This document shows, piece after piece, positions 23,700 through 34,151 of a DNA stretch of 64,000 nucleotides. The stretch's first letter is position 1. Each line of letters opens with the position of its first letter. The DNA is taken from contig CM033719.1 in assembly GCA_019671005.1 (NCBI GenBank), positions 22,184,750 through 22,248,749 of the forward strand, given 5' to 3'. The notes below the pieces were generated by a model. It was not told where the DNA came from and made no database searches. It saw only the letters and a list, made by a program, of their open reading frames with translations. The position numbers and the translations under genes were made by a program. The DNA comes from Hibiscus mutabilis (taxonomy: Eukaryota > Streptophyta > Magnoliopsida > Malvales > Malvaceae).

Positions 23700-24597
23700 C
23701 TTTCATTGGTTCCCTCAAGTTTTTTTTTATCCCTGTAAGGAATTTGAGACACGGATTGTAGAACTAGAATCAATCCACCATTTGTTATAATTAACATAAA
23801 CCATATTTGACTCAAAGCAAACAAGTGAGATTGATTTACCTTTCTTTTCAAGCCAGCCCTTATGCTTGACATAGTCATTCTTTATGTGTCTCTTCTTTTT
23901 ACAGAAGAAACACATGAACTCTTTCTTCATGTCAACTTGGGGTTGCATTTATCCTTCCCATTTTTCTTGGCTTGGATTGACCTCTTTTCTTGAGTAACCT
24001 TCAATTCCCTCTCTCCTATCTACAGTATGAGCTTACCCTCTTCTTGATCACACATAGCTAAAAGTTCATCAATAAACCATTTATCCTTATGTGTGTTATA
24101 AGAGATTTTGAATTGCCCTTATTGAGGTGGAAGAATGTTCAATATATAGTGCACTAGGAAAGATTCAAACATTTCAACCTTAAGTCGAGCTGCCAAATCT
24201 CGCATCTTATTGATGTGATCATGCACACCTTTCACTTAGTGAGCTTCAATGATGTGAACTTCATAATTAGGGTGGTGGCTAATGACTTTTGAGAAGTCCA
24301 AAACTGTTTTTCTATAGCTGATAATAGCTCTTGGACATTCTCATAATGCTCAATTGAGCCACGGACATCAATAGGAACCTTGCTTTTAATGAACATAATA
24401 CTTACGTGATTGGATCGCTCCCACTTTTCATATAGAGCAAGATTAGCTTAATTGCTGGTGTCAGTGATATGTGGCTCAAATTTCCTTATGGCATAGTCAA
24501 TATCCATGCACCACAATTGAAGAATACCCTCATTCCAGAACTTAAAGTTCCCACTGGTTAATTCAAGGATATCTACTCTTCTATCAAACATATTCAT
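23700..24597 (-). pseudogene. copia gag with zinc knuckle
   Basis: Part of the copia polyprotein. The capsid region runs from 24597 with stops at several points. The knuckle is at about 23910-23870: CFFCKKKRHIKNDY, where the last cysteine of the CX2CX4HX4C motif is replaced by tyrosine. RNA packaging function would be lost. After it comes a short lysine-rich linker and MVYVNYNKWWIDSSSTIRVS, where the protease active site normally is a D-S/T-G; here the expected triad is WIDSSS. Confidence 0.7.
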
Positions 24598-25200
24598 AGG
24601 TTGTAATGCTGCAAAATAAATTGACATAAATGCTTAATATAAATTTGAGGCAAAAATAAGTCATAATTTACCAATGCAAATTATGTAAATAATGAATCTA
24701 GTGACATAAAAATTGCCCGTGGGATAAATTTTTAATTCGATTAGATTCATTTTATGATAAAATTATTTTCTATCCCTTATGTAAGAATTATTAAATTTAT
24801 TTTCATAACTCATGTGGGTAATTATAAAACTCATCTAATAATATTTACCTTAATAAGTTATGTAATGTGATTTAATATCTATGTTTTTTGTATATGATTT
24901 TTAACCTTAGTAATTTTATTTAACTAAAGATGTTATGGTTAGACTTTAACTGAATAAAATTATGAAAATCACTTAGATAGTTATTAACTATAAACTTTAT
25001 TCAAAGTTGTTGCTAATTCATTATGCAACATTTTATGTCTAGTCCTTATGAGATTCTTAAAGTAATTTTATTTAATTAAAGTTGTTGTGGCTAATTCTCT
25101 CGGTATTTTTTGGGGAATAATCTCTTCCCAATTCAAAATTTGGGATATGGGGTGCGCTTCCCGATAATTAGGGAACTACGGCAAAATCTACCGTAACTTG
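24598..25200. other. AT-rich, no gene
   Basis: Upstream flank of the copia frame. Rich in TTTAT, AATAAAATTATGA and similar. It could be the 5' untranslated region or an intron of the copia element, given the acceptor-like TTTTGCAG just before its start. No LTR end found. Confidence 0.5.
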
Positions 25201-25395
25201 GAGACGCCACCTTCCTTAATTTTTTATTATTAAAATTTTAAATCGGTTGCGTCTTAATTAAAGAGTGGCTAATGAGCCAGTCATTCAGCCAATTATTGGA
25301 CGTGGCATTTACTTGGGCAGTGGTAAAGGCGCGGTAGTTACGCCTATTTACTCGGGGATGCCACCTGTAGGTGGCATCTTCAACCGAAATCTGCC

Positions 25396-25404
25396 TATAA
25401 ATAG
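25396..25404 (+). promoter_or_regulatory. TATA box, plant mobile domain side
   Basis: CTATAAATAGG, a strong plant TATA consensus, lies directly after the palindrome GATGCCACCTGTAGGTGGCATC. It faces the mobile-domain gene, whose start is 1.2 kb downstream, which would imply a long 5' leader or leader intron. Confidence 0.5.
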
Positions 25405-25456
25405 GAACGACCGAAGGGGGCTGCAGGGAGTAAAAAAAATAGTTGAGAGGGTTTAA

Positions 25457-26633
25457 GGGGAGACTTTTTGAGTGTTATTAGATTGGGTATGTAATTTTTT
25501 ATTTGATTTATAAATTATTTGATTTGTATTATGAATAATATATTTATCTTATTATTTTTTGTTGAAGCAGGTTTCAAGGGAAGCATTTGGAGCACATTTT
25601 CGTTGATATTGAATTGATAGGTACGCAATTTTTTTCAATTGATCTTATTAATTTTCGTTGATATTGAATTGATAGGTATAAGAATTTGTAGATATGTACA
25701 AATATTTTATTTTAGGGTAATAATAATAATTATATGATTATTAATTTATAGAATTGATAGGTATATAGAATTTGTAGAATTATTAATGTATGCAATAGAT
25801 TTTTTTAGGACAATAATAATTTTGATTGAATGTTTTTAGGAATTTTTATTAATGTAGCTGAGTAACAACATTTCTATTATCAAGTATATTTTAATTTGTT
25901 ATATTAAAATTTTATTGTTTTATAAATTATTTGTTTTGTATTATTAATTATATATAGAATTATTATTTAAACTTGAATTATTTTAATTTGTAGAATTTAA
26001 AAATAATTAATAAGCTAGAATGTTAAATGTTTAGATATATAATTATATTCGAATGAAATTATAAATAGTAAGAATAGTAATTTTGAATACTTGATAATGT
26101 GGAATAGGCAAAATAGTAGAGTATTATACAATTTTGAATTAGTTAGAAGTAGTTAATTTTGAAAATAAGTCATAATAAATTTTTAAATGAAAAATGTATA
26201 CTTGAGAAAATGTATATTCGAATTTATGATAATGTGGAAAGATATATAGATTTTGAATAGTTTAGAAATAAATTAATAACAATATATTTTAGGACTAAAG
26301 GTATATTCGAGAAAAAGTTTAGTATAATTAGTCGAATTATATTCGAATAAAATTATAATGTCGGTAGTAAACAAATATTTTTTGGATATTTTAATATACA
26401 AATAAGAATAATTATAGGTATATTCGAGAACAAAAACTAGTATAATTAAGGGAACCATATTCGAATAATTATAGGTACATTAGAGAACAAAAATTAGAAT
26501 AATTAAAGGAACCATATTAGAATAAAATTTCAAATAGAATGATGTCTAATAAATAAATTCATATATTGGTATATTCGAATAAAATTATAAATATTAATAA
26601 TCAAAGTAGTTGGTGTGCAGATAAATTTACGAA
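25457..26633. other. AT-rich leader region of the mobile domain gene
   Basis: No coding frame. Short repeated phrases (GAATTGATAGGTAT, ATATTCGAATAAAATTATAA) recur between 25600 and 26600. Possible leader intron between the TATA box and the start codon (GTTGAAGCAG/GTTTC near 25562 could be an acceptor). Not provable here. Confidence 0.4.
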
Positions 26634-28561
26634 ATGGCGTCTGATCAGTTGTTGCAGTTGGACCATATGCACATTTCATCTTATATCGACGTAAGTAATT
26701 TGTAACTTATTTATTTATCTTCGAGTAAGTAATGTATGTCAGTTGTATAATGTTATTAATTAAATTTTATTTATTTAATCCAGGACGATCAACATTGCTT
26801 TTGTCGTCAGGGACGATGACGGAGGAACCATCTGGTCACATTGTTCGTCACTTACAGCATGCAGGATTTTATAATGCGACGTTTGTGCATGGCTATAAGG
26901 TGGTCCCGAGGTTGATAACTGTGTTGATTGAACGTTGGAGACCAGAGACACACACGTTTTATTTTCCAGTCGGGGAGTGGACGATAACCCTGCAAGATGT
27001 AGCTTTACAGCTTGGTGTCCCCATAAATGGTAATGCGGTTGTGGGGTAGAATAACTACAACGTCTATGTGATGTGCAACCAGTTCCTCGGTAAATTTCCT
27101 TTAGAAACCGACACAAAAGGGTTACGTGTGAAGGTAACCTGGTTGGAGAATGCATTCAGGGTAACCGAGGACTCAACTCGTGACAAAGTTGAATGCGCAA
27201 CACATGCTTATATCCTGTAGCTCATTGGTAGGGTATTGATGCCGGATAAATCTGGTAATCTTGCGCACACGCAGTATCTGCCACTGCTGGAAAGTTTTAC
27301 CGAAGCTCATTTGTATAGCTGGGGCTCTGCGATATTGTCGGTCTTATACCATGAAATGTGCAAGGCTGTTATTGTTAGAAATGGGAATAAGATATCCGAT
27401 TTTGGTGGATGTCTTATCTTACTACAGTCTTGGGCGTGGTATCGACTGCCATATTTGACACCTATAGTCAATAACCCAGTTGAGTTTCCACTTGCTAGAA
27501 GGTAATACTAAATAAAAATTTATGATATGTATATGTTTTATTAAAATTATTTTGAATTACTAAATATTATATTTTTAGTTTCATGCAGGTGGCAACATGA
27601 TTTGAGAAAAACGGGGGTGGTGCACAACAATGTTGTTGACGTGAGACTGAAGATCGAACTGAATGGAAAAATCAGGTATGAAAGTTGGTTTAAAGTAAAG
27701 TCTTGCGTACCCGAATATTTGTAGATGTTAATATAATTTTTTTGACAGTTCATTTGGACGTTATACGACGATACGAAAGTACAGTCTTGCGTACCCCAAT
27801 ATATGTGGGAGGATGCAACATTTTGGGGTACAGTTGTACCTTTGATCCATTTTTTGGTGGTTGAGTTTCAATGTGCTGATAGAGTCTTGCAACAGTTCTG
27901 GTATCATCAACCCGTTCCTGGTCCTCCGATTGATCTCAGAGATATTCACACAATAGAACAAAAAATTAGGTTTGATGATAACTAGAGGCGCAAGAAAGAA
28001 AGTTTCATTGCTCGTTGGAACAACCAGAACTTATATATGCCAACTGATGTGACTCCACTCTAGGAAGATGATTTCCGTGACGATTCGGACTACATTGAGT
28101 GGTTTTATAACAATGGAAAACCATTTCTAATACCCATCGAAGTGAGTCAGAGATGGCATACAGGGCGTTGGTGCTCATACCAACATGAAGCTGGTTCGTC
28201 TGCGCATATGGAGAACCTGTAATCGCCACCAATTAATCCTGCGAATTAGTCATCATAGAGTTCAGGTGTACCCTTAGGGCATGTAGGGGGAACATATGAT
28301 TATGATAATCCATGGGATAGAGCACTGCAAAGATCCTAGATGTTCCATTCATAGCGCACTGATGTTGGATCATCCAGAGTGAGTGCGTTTCAACAACCAC
28401 CTCCATACTTGCCTAGTCTGCCCTTTTTCACTCCGTTATACGCTGAAGATATGTATGCGACACCACCTTCAATGTGGATGTTGGATGACCACCCAGACGA
28501 AGACGAGCAGAATTTGGAGGAACCGCAATCGCCACAGAGGATGGCTCAACCCCCACGATGA
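26634..28561 (+). pseudogene. Plant mobile domain (MAIN-like) pseudogene
   Basis: Starts MASDQLLQLDHMHISSYID; intron 26691-26783; then SGHIVRHLQHAGFYNATF, VPRLITVLIERWRPETHTFY, FPVGEWTITLQDVALQLGVP, LIGRVLMPDKSGN, SWGSAILSVLYHEMCKA and GGCLILLQSWAWYRLPYLTP. These are the ordered blocks of the plant mobile domain, as in MAIN-LIKE proteins and the long-form phosphatase-7 homologues. Further introns with GT-AG ends lie at 27502-27588 and 27676-27748. In-frame stops at 27047, 27218, 27983, 28061 and 28220, plus a frame break after intron 1, make it non-functional. The tail after 28379 is proline- and acid-rich. Mobile-domain proteins are linked to heterochromatin silencing in Arabidopsis; the role inside transposons is unknown. 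Confidence 0.85.
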
Positions 28562-28845
28562 TATGATCAGACATCTTTCCTGCACAGACAAGAGCCACCG
28601 AGGAAGAGGAGAAAATAGGATGTTTTTTTTTCTATTTGGGATTTAATAATGTTGTTTGAACCTTTTATTTGGAACAATTTGAGTTGTTAATATTTATAAT
28701 TTTTTATATATTTTATATTAGGTCTGTTTAACTTTTTCTAATTAGAATTTATTTTGTTTTATAATTTTGTTATTATGGAACAAATGCACTTAATTTCAAA
28801 ATGTTTCATTACTTCATTAATTAAAGTTTACAAAAGCATTCAAAA
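28562..28845. other. Convergent 3' spacer of the two Mutator genes
   Basis: AT-rich spacer between two gene ends that face each other. It holds AATAAT- and TTTATT-type sequences that could serve as polyadenylation signals on both strands. No open frame. Confidence 0.5.
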
Positions 28846-31114
28846 TTACTGTGACGGCCCGACACGATAGTTGGGATGATTTGGACATTTATCTCTCGTG
28901 TGACCTGCCCCTTGGCAAAGTCTACAATGCCTAGTTTGAACTCCCTCTCGACCATCCGGATCATCCATACAAGTATGTATGCGGGAGGAAGTCGGTCGAC
29001 CCTTTAGCTTTCTTCGAAGACTTGGATTTGTTAACCATTCTTCGTATATTGGATATGTTGGCCAATATTCCTAATTTGGAATCGCCCTAAATATATGCTT
29101 ATAGATATTTGACATTGTTTGCAGCCTAAAATAATCGTCTGCCAATGTATATGGGTCTATACGGACATACATGCATGCGGCGATTGCGTGAGCGCATGGG
29201 TATCTATATGCTTGAAATAGCCGCAGTCACACCATCTCATGTGCAAGTTTACTCGGAACAATTTGTGCTCGTTCGGGCGTACCAAGTCTTGGACATTAAA
29301 TTCAGCATTGTTGAGGTCGAAAGAATCCACTCTCATGGCGCTTGCGTCCTCTTGAAGTTTTTTCATACTCTTTCGAAGAGTTTCAGACCATTGTTGTCCC
29401 CTATTTATTTGAGAGTTGAGCTCATTTCCTTTGTCGCACCATACTTTGTCTAATCTGAAGTACGTCTCCAAAACAATACTGACAACTGGGAGATGGAACG
29501 TCCCTTTCAACACAAAGTTGATAGCCTTGGCAAGGTTAGTGGTCATATGCCCGTAACGTCGACTTCATCATAGGTCTGTAACCATCGTTCCCTGGAAATA
29601 TCAGCAACAAAATCATGTACATTTTGTCTGTGCCTTATAAAACGTCTAAACTTCGCATTGAACCTTGGCAAAACCGTTTTATACCCTGCTCGTAAAAACG
29701 TTAGTTAGTTGACGCAAGACAAAATATCATACATAAATAAATCAAAATTTTAGACAATAACAAATTACACCTTATCTGCGTTTAAAATTTCTTGACGAAT
29801 CTGATTGCTCTGAAACGGAGTCTTTGCATTGGCAGTAATACGCTGTATACAATAGGCTGGATAAGCATGTGGAGGTCTCCATAAACTTTTGCGCCTATCG
29901 ATTACTAATAACAGTGCAGACCCTCTATCAGAAATCACACAAATCCTGTCCTCTTTGATTACGTGTCGGCATAAATAATTCAAAAAGAATTCTCATCCCT
30001 CGGCATTTTCCTTCTCAACTATGGCAAAGGCTATTGGAAATATATTCTTGTCTCCGTCTTGCGCCACAGCAATAAGTAATATTTGGCCGTATTTCTCGTA
30101 TAGCCATGTACCATCAATTTGAATCATACATTTGCAGAATGTGAATCCTTCAATGCACGGCTGGAATGCCCAGAATAACTTACTAAATATTCTTTTTTTG
30201 GGAATTACTTCACCTTGTAGTGTTACCGACGGCAACGTTTCGTGCTCCACAGCAGTTCCTCGGATAAATATTTGCATTGCTCGTAATAGAGCCGGTAGCT
30301 CATTATATGATTTATCCCAATCGTCGTAAACTAACGTCGTCACCTTTTACTTCGCCATCCACGCCTTATAGTAAGATGGGATGTATCCAAGCTGTGCACA
30401 GATTGATGCTTCCAACACTGCAATGGCGATCCTCGAATTCTTCTCAACCAACAACTTTGTGTAAACGCATATCAAATTGGAGTCAAGATTTATGTGGTCC
30501 TGTGAGATTGAAGTCATGGTACAAGAGTGTTGATCACTGAACCTTCTGACCTCACACATCTTCTTTCATTTCATATACGAAACTCTTATCCTCAAGTTAT
30601 ATTTGCTCTTATAATTAACGCACCTTACGCAATATATTCCACTATCAGATTCAACAACGCAAGATTGTATATGACGTCTGACGTAATACTCTTTAATTTC
30701 TAACTGAGCATTTTTCTTTGTATCGAATAGAGCTCCGAGTTCAAACTATCCATCGGTTGAAGCTGAAGAATGAAAAATTACACGTGCCTCATATTCTGGA
30801 TCTCGTATTGCAGCATAGTCCACCTTATACATGTGGACTGGAGGCACGTAAGCTAGAAGATTGGGCTCCAGTTGAACATAACCTCAAACTGGTGGCTCAT
30901 CGGCCAATCTATATCTAGCAAATGTTGTTGCCCAAACAACTTTCTCAACGTCAAGATCATGGCCCTGAGCAACAACGATCCTAAGAGCTTCATCATTTTC
31001 AAGCATCTCGACATCATCATCTTTTACCATTGGTATAACATTTTCTTCTTTCTCGCTGAAATCACCAACTATTTTGCCCCAACGACCATAAACGTTTTAA
31101 GTGTCACTATCCAT
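28846..31114 (-). pseudogene. MURA-type Mutator transposase pseudogene
   Basis: From a start at 31114 (MDSDT, then a stop) the frame runs through an N-terminal acidic part, a DNA-binding Mutator domain (ELGALFDTKKNAQLEIKEYY), and the catalytic MULE domain: FTFCKCMIQIDGTWLYEKYG, QDGDKNIFPIAFAIVE and ICVISDRGSA, giving the first two acidic residues of the DDE set. An intron with GT-AG ends lies at 29770-29696. The SWIM zinc finger reads CDCGYF then, one frame over, QAYRYPCAHAIAACM (CXC...CXH) near 29215. The C-terminus has a CCHC knuckle (CRLCQGAGHTRDKCPNH). Stops at seven or more places and at least two frameshifts inactivate it. Confidence 0.88.
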
Positions 31115-31335
31115 CGTGATATGAACTCCGCCTGAAATGCCAACATATTAGAAATACATTTTAAAAAATACATTGTACCATACTGCAAAACTTAACTTAA
31201 ATTCACTTACCCAATTTCAAAATATTCGACCACACCCAATGAGTCTCTTAATTTACCCAAAATCTTCCCCAAAACTCTCTCAAACCTTAAATTTTCAAAG
31301 AAACAACAAAACAACACAAAAACCACGACATGTTC

Positions 31336-31344
31336 TATATATAT
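31336..31344 (-). promoter_or_regulatory. TATA box, transposase side
   Basis: On the minus strand ATATATATAG lies about 220 bases upstream of the transposase start, just inside the GC-rich repeat cluster. It mirrors the TATA box at 25396 on the other end of the element. Confidence 0.45.
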
Positions 31345-31713
31345 CCAGGGTCCTGTCGCCACCTGCAGCTGGCGTCCACACCTAAATAAAATTACAAAAT
31401 TAGCCTAACGTCGTCATCTGCAGATGGCATCCAAGGTTCAAGTAGCCACCTGCAGATGGCGTCCTAACAAGAATCTTGCAGACCTGTACGCCATCTGCAC
31501 GTGGCGTCTTGTCGAGCCAGATTTATTCGGCTGCCACGGCTGACATCTTTGACTGCAGCTGGCTGATTCGCGACTCAAATATTGTAATTTAACTCAAGAC
31601 TCCACCTGCAAATGGCGTCTTGAGCCAGGGGTAAAAATTAAATAATAAAAATTTAAGAAAGATGCCACCTGCAGTTAAATTTTTTTTTAACTCAAGACTC
31701 CACCTGCAGCTGG
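31340..31713. repeat. Clustered GCCACCTGCAG-TGGCGTC dyads
   Basis: At least eight copies of a quasi-palindrome of the form GCCACCTGCAGNTGGCGTC, for example at about 31350, 31410, 31442, 31488, 31596, 31663 and 31698. Single relatives occur on the other end (GCCACCTGTAGGTGGCATC at 25360). The cluster ends exactly at the junction with the next element. Likely the terminal repeat region of the Mutator-like element. Confidence 0.7.
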
Positions 31714-31714
31714 C

Positions 31715-32073
31715 TCTAGTGAATTTTTTTTTTAGCACATGCTAGAGCCAATTTCGGGCACCTCTAGCATTCATCCAATTTTTATTCTAATCCCCCAATT
31801 TGTTAATTATCAACCTAAGTTTACTAGAACTCCTTAAATCAATCAAACCACAACAGTGTTTCATCAAATTTAGCATCATAGTAAAATTCTAAGTCTTTCC
31901 ATGGTTATCCTAGAATAAAAATTCTATCAATTAAGTGCATTGGTAAAGTCATCATTGAATATTCATCAAATCTAAGCAATTCTTGTTCCAATTAAAGGCA
32001 TGGCAAGCAATTTATGTATCCTAAATGTAATGCTTAAGATTAATGTAACTAAACATGGTAATTACTAATAACA
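31715..32073 (-). mobile_element. Truncated 3' LTR of the Athila-like derivative
   Basis: Starts (minus strand) TGTTATTAGTAATTACC directly after the purine tract and matches the start of the LTR at 36425 for about 355 bp, until the break at 31714. The remaining 1.9 kb are missing; nothing like them is seen left of the Mutator element. Confidence 0.75.
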
Positions 32074-32120
32074 ATCCCCCCCAAACTCGAGTGAGGCATT
32101 GTCCTCAATGCATGCATAAA
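32074..32120 (-). other. Polypurine tract and GAGGACAATG motif
   Basis: Minus strand: CATTGAGGACAATGCCTC, then CTCGAGTTTGGGGGGGAT, next to the LTR. The GAGGACAATG...AGTTTGGGGG pair is a familiar tail of Athila/Tat elements behind the last ORF. Confidence 0.75.
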
Positions 32121-32157
32121 AATAACGAAAAATAAAAATAAAAATGCATACGAGGAC

Positions 32158-32535
32158 TTACTCTGAGAGTTCGTCATCGTAGATGATTAGTTTCCTTCTA
32201 GTCGGTGTCTTAATGCTTGAGCGCGATGGTTGTTTTCTTGTTGCCGGGATGTCTTTAGCTTTGGTTGCTGTGGCATCTTCAGGGTTGGTTGCCGTGGCAT
32301 CAGCTTGTGCAGGCACGATGTAGGTTGCCGCGGCATCTTCTTCATTGATTGTCGGGGCAAGGATCTTGGCAGTAAATTTCCTTAGCATAGTAGTTGTGAG
32401 TCTTGTTGTGAAAAAGAAAACAAAGAAAACCTGAAAACTAAAGATAGTGAAGAAAAAAATAAAATATCTCCTAAAAACAAAAATAAAAATAAAAAGAAAA
32501 AGAAAAAGGAAATACTGAGAGGAGAGCATGCTCAT
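32158..32535 (-). pseudogene. Terminal ORF tail, Athila-like derivative
   Basis: 125 codons open. A hydrophobic start (YFLFLFLFIFIFVF) is followed by an alanine/threonine-rich tail and RRKLIIYDDELSE. The position just before the GAGGACAATG motif equals that of the extra ORF in the related element at 52563-54025, whose tail is equally low in complexity. It overlaps the preceding open frame by four bases. No function can be assigned; the hydrophobic part may be an artefact of an A/G-rich repeat on the other strand. Confidence 0.4.
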
Positions 32536-33104
32536 GCATCTCCTAAAGTGACCACTTCTAATGTTACTACATATCTGAGAAAACTTGAGGAGAGTCGTTT
32601 CCGATATTTCTTATAGTCCATCCGTATCCTCCATCGGGTGACAATATTGCCCAAAAAGAGTTGGACCAATATGCTCCCAGCTACTCCCTTTTGCATTACC
32701 ATGGTGGATGTGTCTTTCTTCTTTGTTCGCTTGTAGTCCATGTATACTCTCCACCTTGCTACTATTCCTGAAGGCACAAATATATTAATAGAAAAAATTA
32801 TATCCATTCTCAACCATTCAATTACCTCATTCTTGTCGACTTCTATCATGGTTGGATGTAGCCTCTGTTGTCGTGGCAATTGCTGCTCAAGCCAATTGCC
32901 GTGGCAATCAGTTGTCAAATTTTGCTTTAAGTCAAGGGAAGAATCAATTTTCTGAAGAGCTTTATGAATCCAAACACCTTTTTCTTTTGGCCTCTCAAAC
33001 ATCTCTATCAGTAGAGATTTCGATGGCTTCAAATCTACCAACCTCGGTTCCTCAAGACATACCGCAATGGACGAGGTGAGTTTTAAAGAATTCAAAAGGT
33101 TCAA
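32532..33104 (-). pseudogene. Reverse transcriptase start remnant
   Basis: 190 codons open. QQRLHPTMIEVDKNEVIEWL followed by DIIFSI and ARWRVYMDYKRTKKKD match the opening of the Athila/Tat polymerase domain (family pattern: NP-M-EVVKKEV-KWLDAGIIYPI...GWRVCMDYRKLN). The WRV-MDYK block occurs a second time as VTRWRIRMDYKKYRKR, so part was duplicated or two copies were joined. The YXDD active site is absent. The remainder has no domain I know. A fragment, not an enzyme. Confidence 0.6.
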
Positions 33105-33561
33105 CTATTACCTGATCATATTCCATTGGCAAAGTATGTTGATCTTGCATGTGGTCGTGTAATTGCCGTGGCAATCGTAGATGAGAGCAATCTACAGATT
33201 CCTGCTTCAGCATCAACGTTGTAACCTTCTGGGCATCAAGTTCCTCAGAATTTGCTGTAGTATTGTTGTTCTCAGCTTCACCGAGTGTTGTCGCGGCATT
33301 GCTCTGTTCAGGCTCCTCAATCATTGCCGAGGCAATTTGTTGTTCAAGCTCATCATGTGTTGGGCAGTCTCTCTCATTGGCATCCTCTTGACTTTGAGGT
33401 TCTAGTTGTTCCTCACACATCGGAGAGATTTCTTTGTATTGCTCCTTATCCTCTTGCCTTGGGACGCCAAGATCCCTAGGAATGAATTGTTGGTGCATGT
33501 TATCCATGACATATGTGGATCTCCCAATTGATCTTCTCAATCCCCTAAGGTTGCATCCCAC
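33052..33561 (-). pseudogene. Acidic linker ORF, Athila-like derivative
   Basis: 169 codons open, rich in E, Q, N and T (EEQLEPQSQEDANERD, LGEAENNNTTANSEEL), overlapping the gag remnant by 25 bases and the polymerase remnant by 53. It corresponds to the gag-protease linker of Athila elements by position. No protease motif is present. It includes several copies of the TTGCC-NN-GGCAA dyad, coding for LPRQ in one frame. Confidence 0.45.
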
Positions 33562-34031
33562 CGAGCTATCCTCGTATCCATAGATTTTGATAGTTCTCGA
33601 ATCTCTTCAATTGATCCGTCAAGTCTAGCCAAGGAAGCTAGTAACGTTTCCTCCAAGGGATTGGAATGCTCTTGAAAAGGACTACATTGCCATGGCATAT
33701 CTGTTGCTGCGGCAAAATTGTTATGGTAAAAAAAAATTTGAGCTTTTTGATCATACCATGAAGAATTTTGCTGCTGGTTCCCTCTATGGTCCTCCATGTA
33801 GTTATATGCACCGAAAATGTGAGGGCAATTTTCAAACACATGATGTTCTCCACACATAGCACAAGATTTTTCCATGGTATAAGTTCTTTGGGCTTTTCTC
33901 GGTTGGTATAGGTAATCATCAAAGGGTGCAAGGAACTCTTGATTGGATTGATTCATATCTTCCAACATCATCTCTCGAATAGATTGGCTTTTATTTCCCA
34001 ACATGTTGATGTTCCTTAACTTGTAGCGCAC
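33537..34031 (-). pseudogene. Athila-type gag C-terminus with zinc knuckle
   Basis: 164 codons open. CAMCGEHHVFENCP is a CX2CX3HX4C knuckle of the Athila form (CXXCGEXH...CP), followed by GNQQQNSSWYDQ and a heptad-like LASLARLDGSIEEIRELSKS. The main capsid domain is missing upstream: only 120 bases separate this frame from the primer site. So the 5' half of gag is deleted. Confidence 0.7.
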
Positions 34032-34126
34032 CTAATTTTTTTTTTTGATAAAACAAACAAAAAGAAAAGTTAGTAAAACTAAGAGAAGAAAAATGCAATA
34101 ACAAAAACAACTAACACCAATTGCCA

Positions 34127-34145
34127 ATCCCCGGCAACGGCGCCA
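34127..34145 (-). other. Primer binding site, tRNA-Asp type
   Basis: Minus strand TGGCGCCGTTGCCGGGGAT, the primer binding site known from Athila and Tat elements (tRNA-Asp). It lies six bases from the LTR end at 34152. Confidence 0.88.
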
Positions 34146-34151
34146 AAAACT

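Larger units (their letters stand above)
20770..24597 (-). pseudogene. Ty1/copia gag-pol remnant, TNT1-like
   Basis: Minus-strand polyprotein in the Ty1/copia order gag, zinc knuckle, integrase, reverse transcriptase, RNase H. It opens at 24597 with MNMFDRRVDILELTSGNFKF, continuing to MDIDYAIRKFEP, the usual N-terminus of this group. Stops and frameshifts occur throughout, so no full protein can be made. No LTR or tRNA-Met primer site is visible on either side. The 3' end is cut inside RNase H, after SRSKHIDIKYLAIRERVKEK. The start is preceded by TTTATTTTGCAG, which looks like a splice acceptor. Confidence 0.85.
25201..31714. mobile_element. Mutator-like element with plant mobile domain gene
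   Basis: Two converging pseudogenes lie between a left flank starting near 25201 and the sharp junction at 31714/31715 with the next element. The left segment 25205-25245 (CCTTCCTTAATTTTTTATTA then a TAAAATTTT run) resembles the reverse complement of about 31628-31668, and related GCCACCTG motifs occur at 25358-25378 and 31340-31713. These may be decayed terminal inverted repeats, but ends and the 9-bp target duplication are not established. The pair of a mobile-domain gene and a MURA transposase gene inside one element makes a composite Mutator family. Both genes carry several stops, so it is dead here. Confidence 0.65.

Noticed and set aside
24697..24704. TCTAGTGA, which matches TCTAGTGA at the right Mutator junction (31715-31722)
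   Set aside because: As a target duplication it would need the Athila LTR to continue to its left, which it does not; no inverted repeat starts there. Taken as chance.
25265..25456. 63-codon frame near the left Mutator end
   Set aside because: Covers the GCCACCTG palindrome and TATA box, so it is promoter/terminal repeat DNA rather than a gene.
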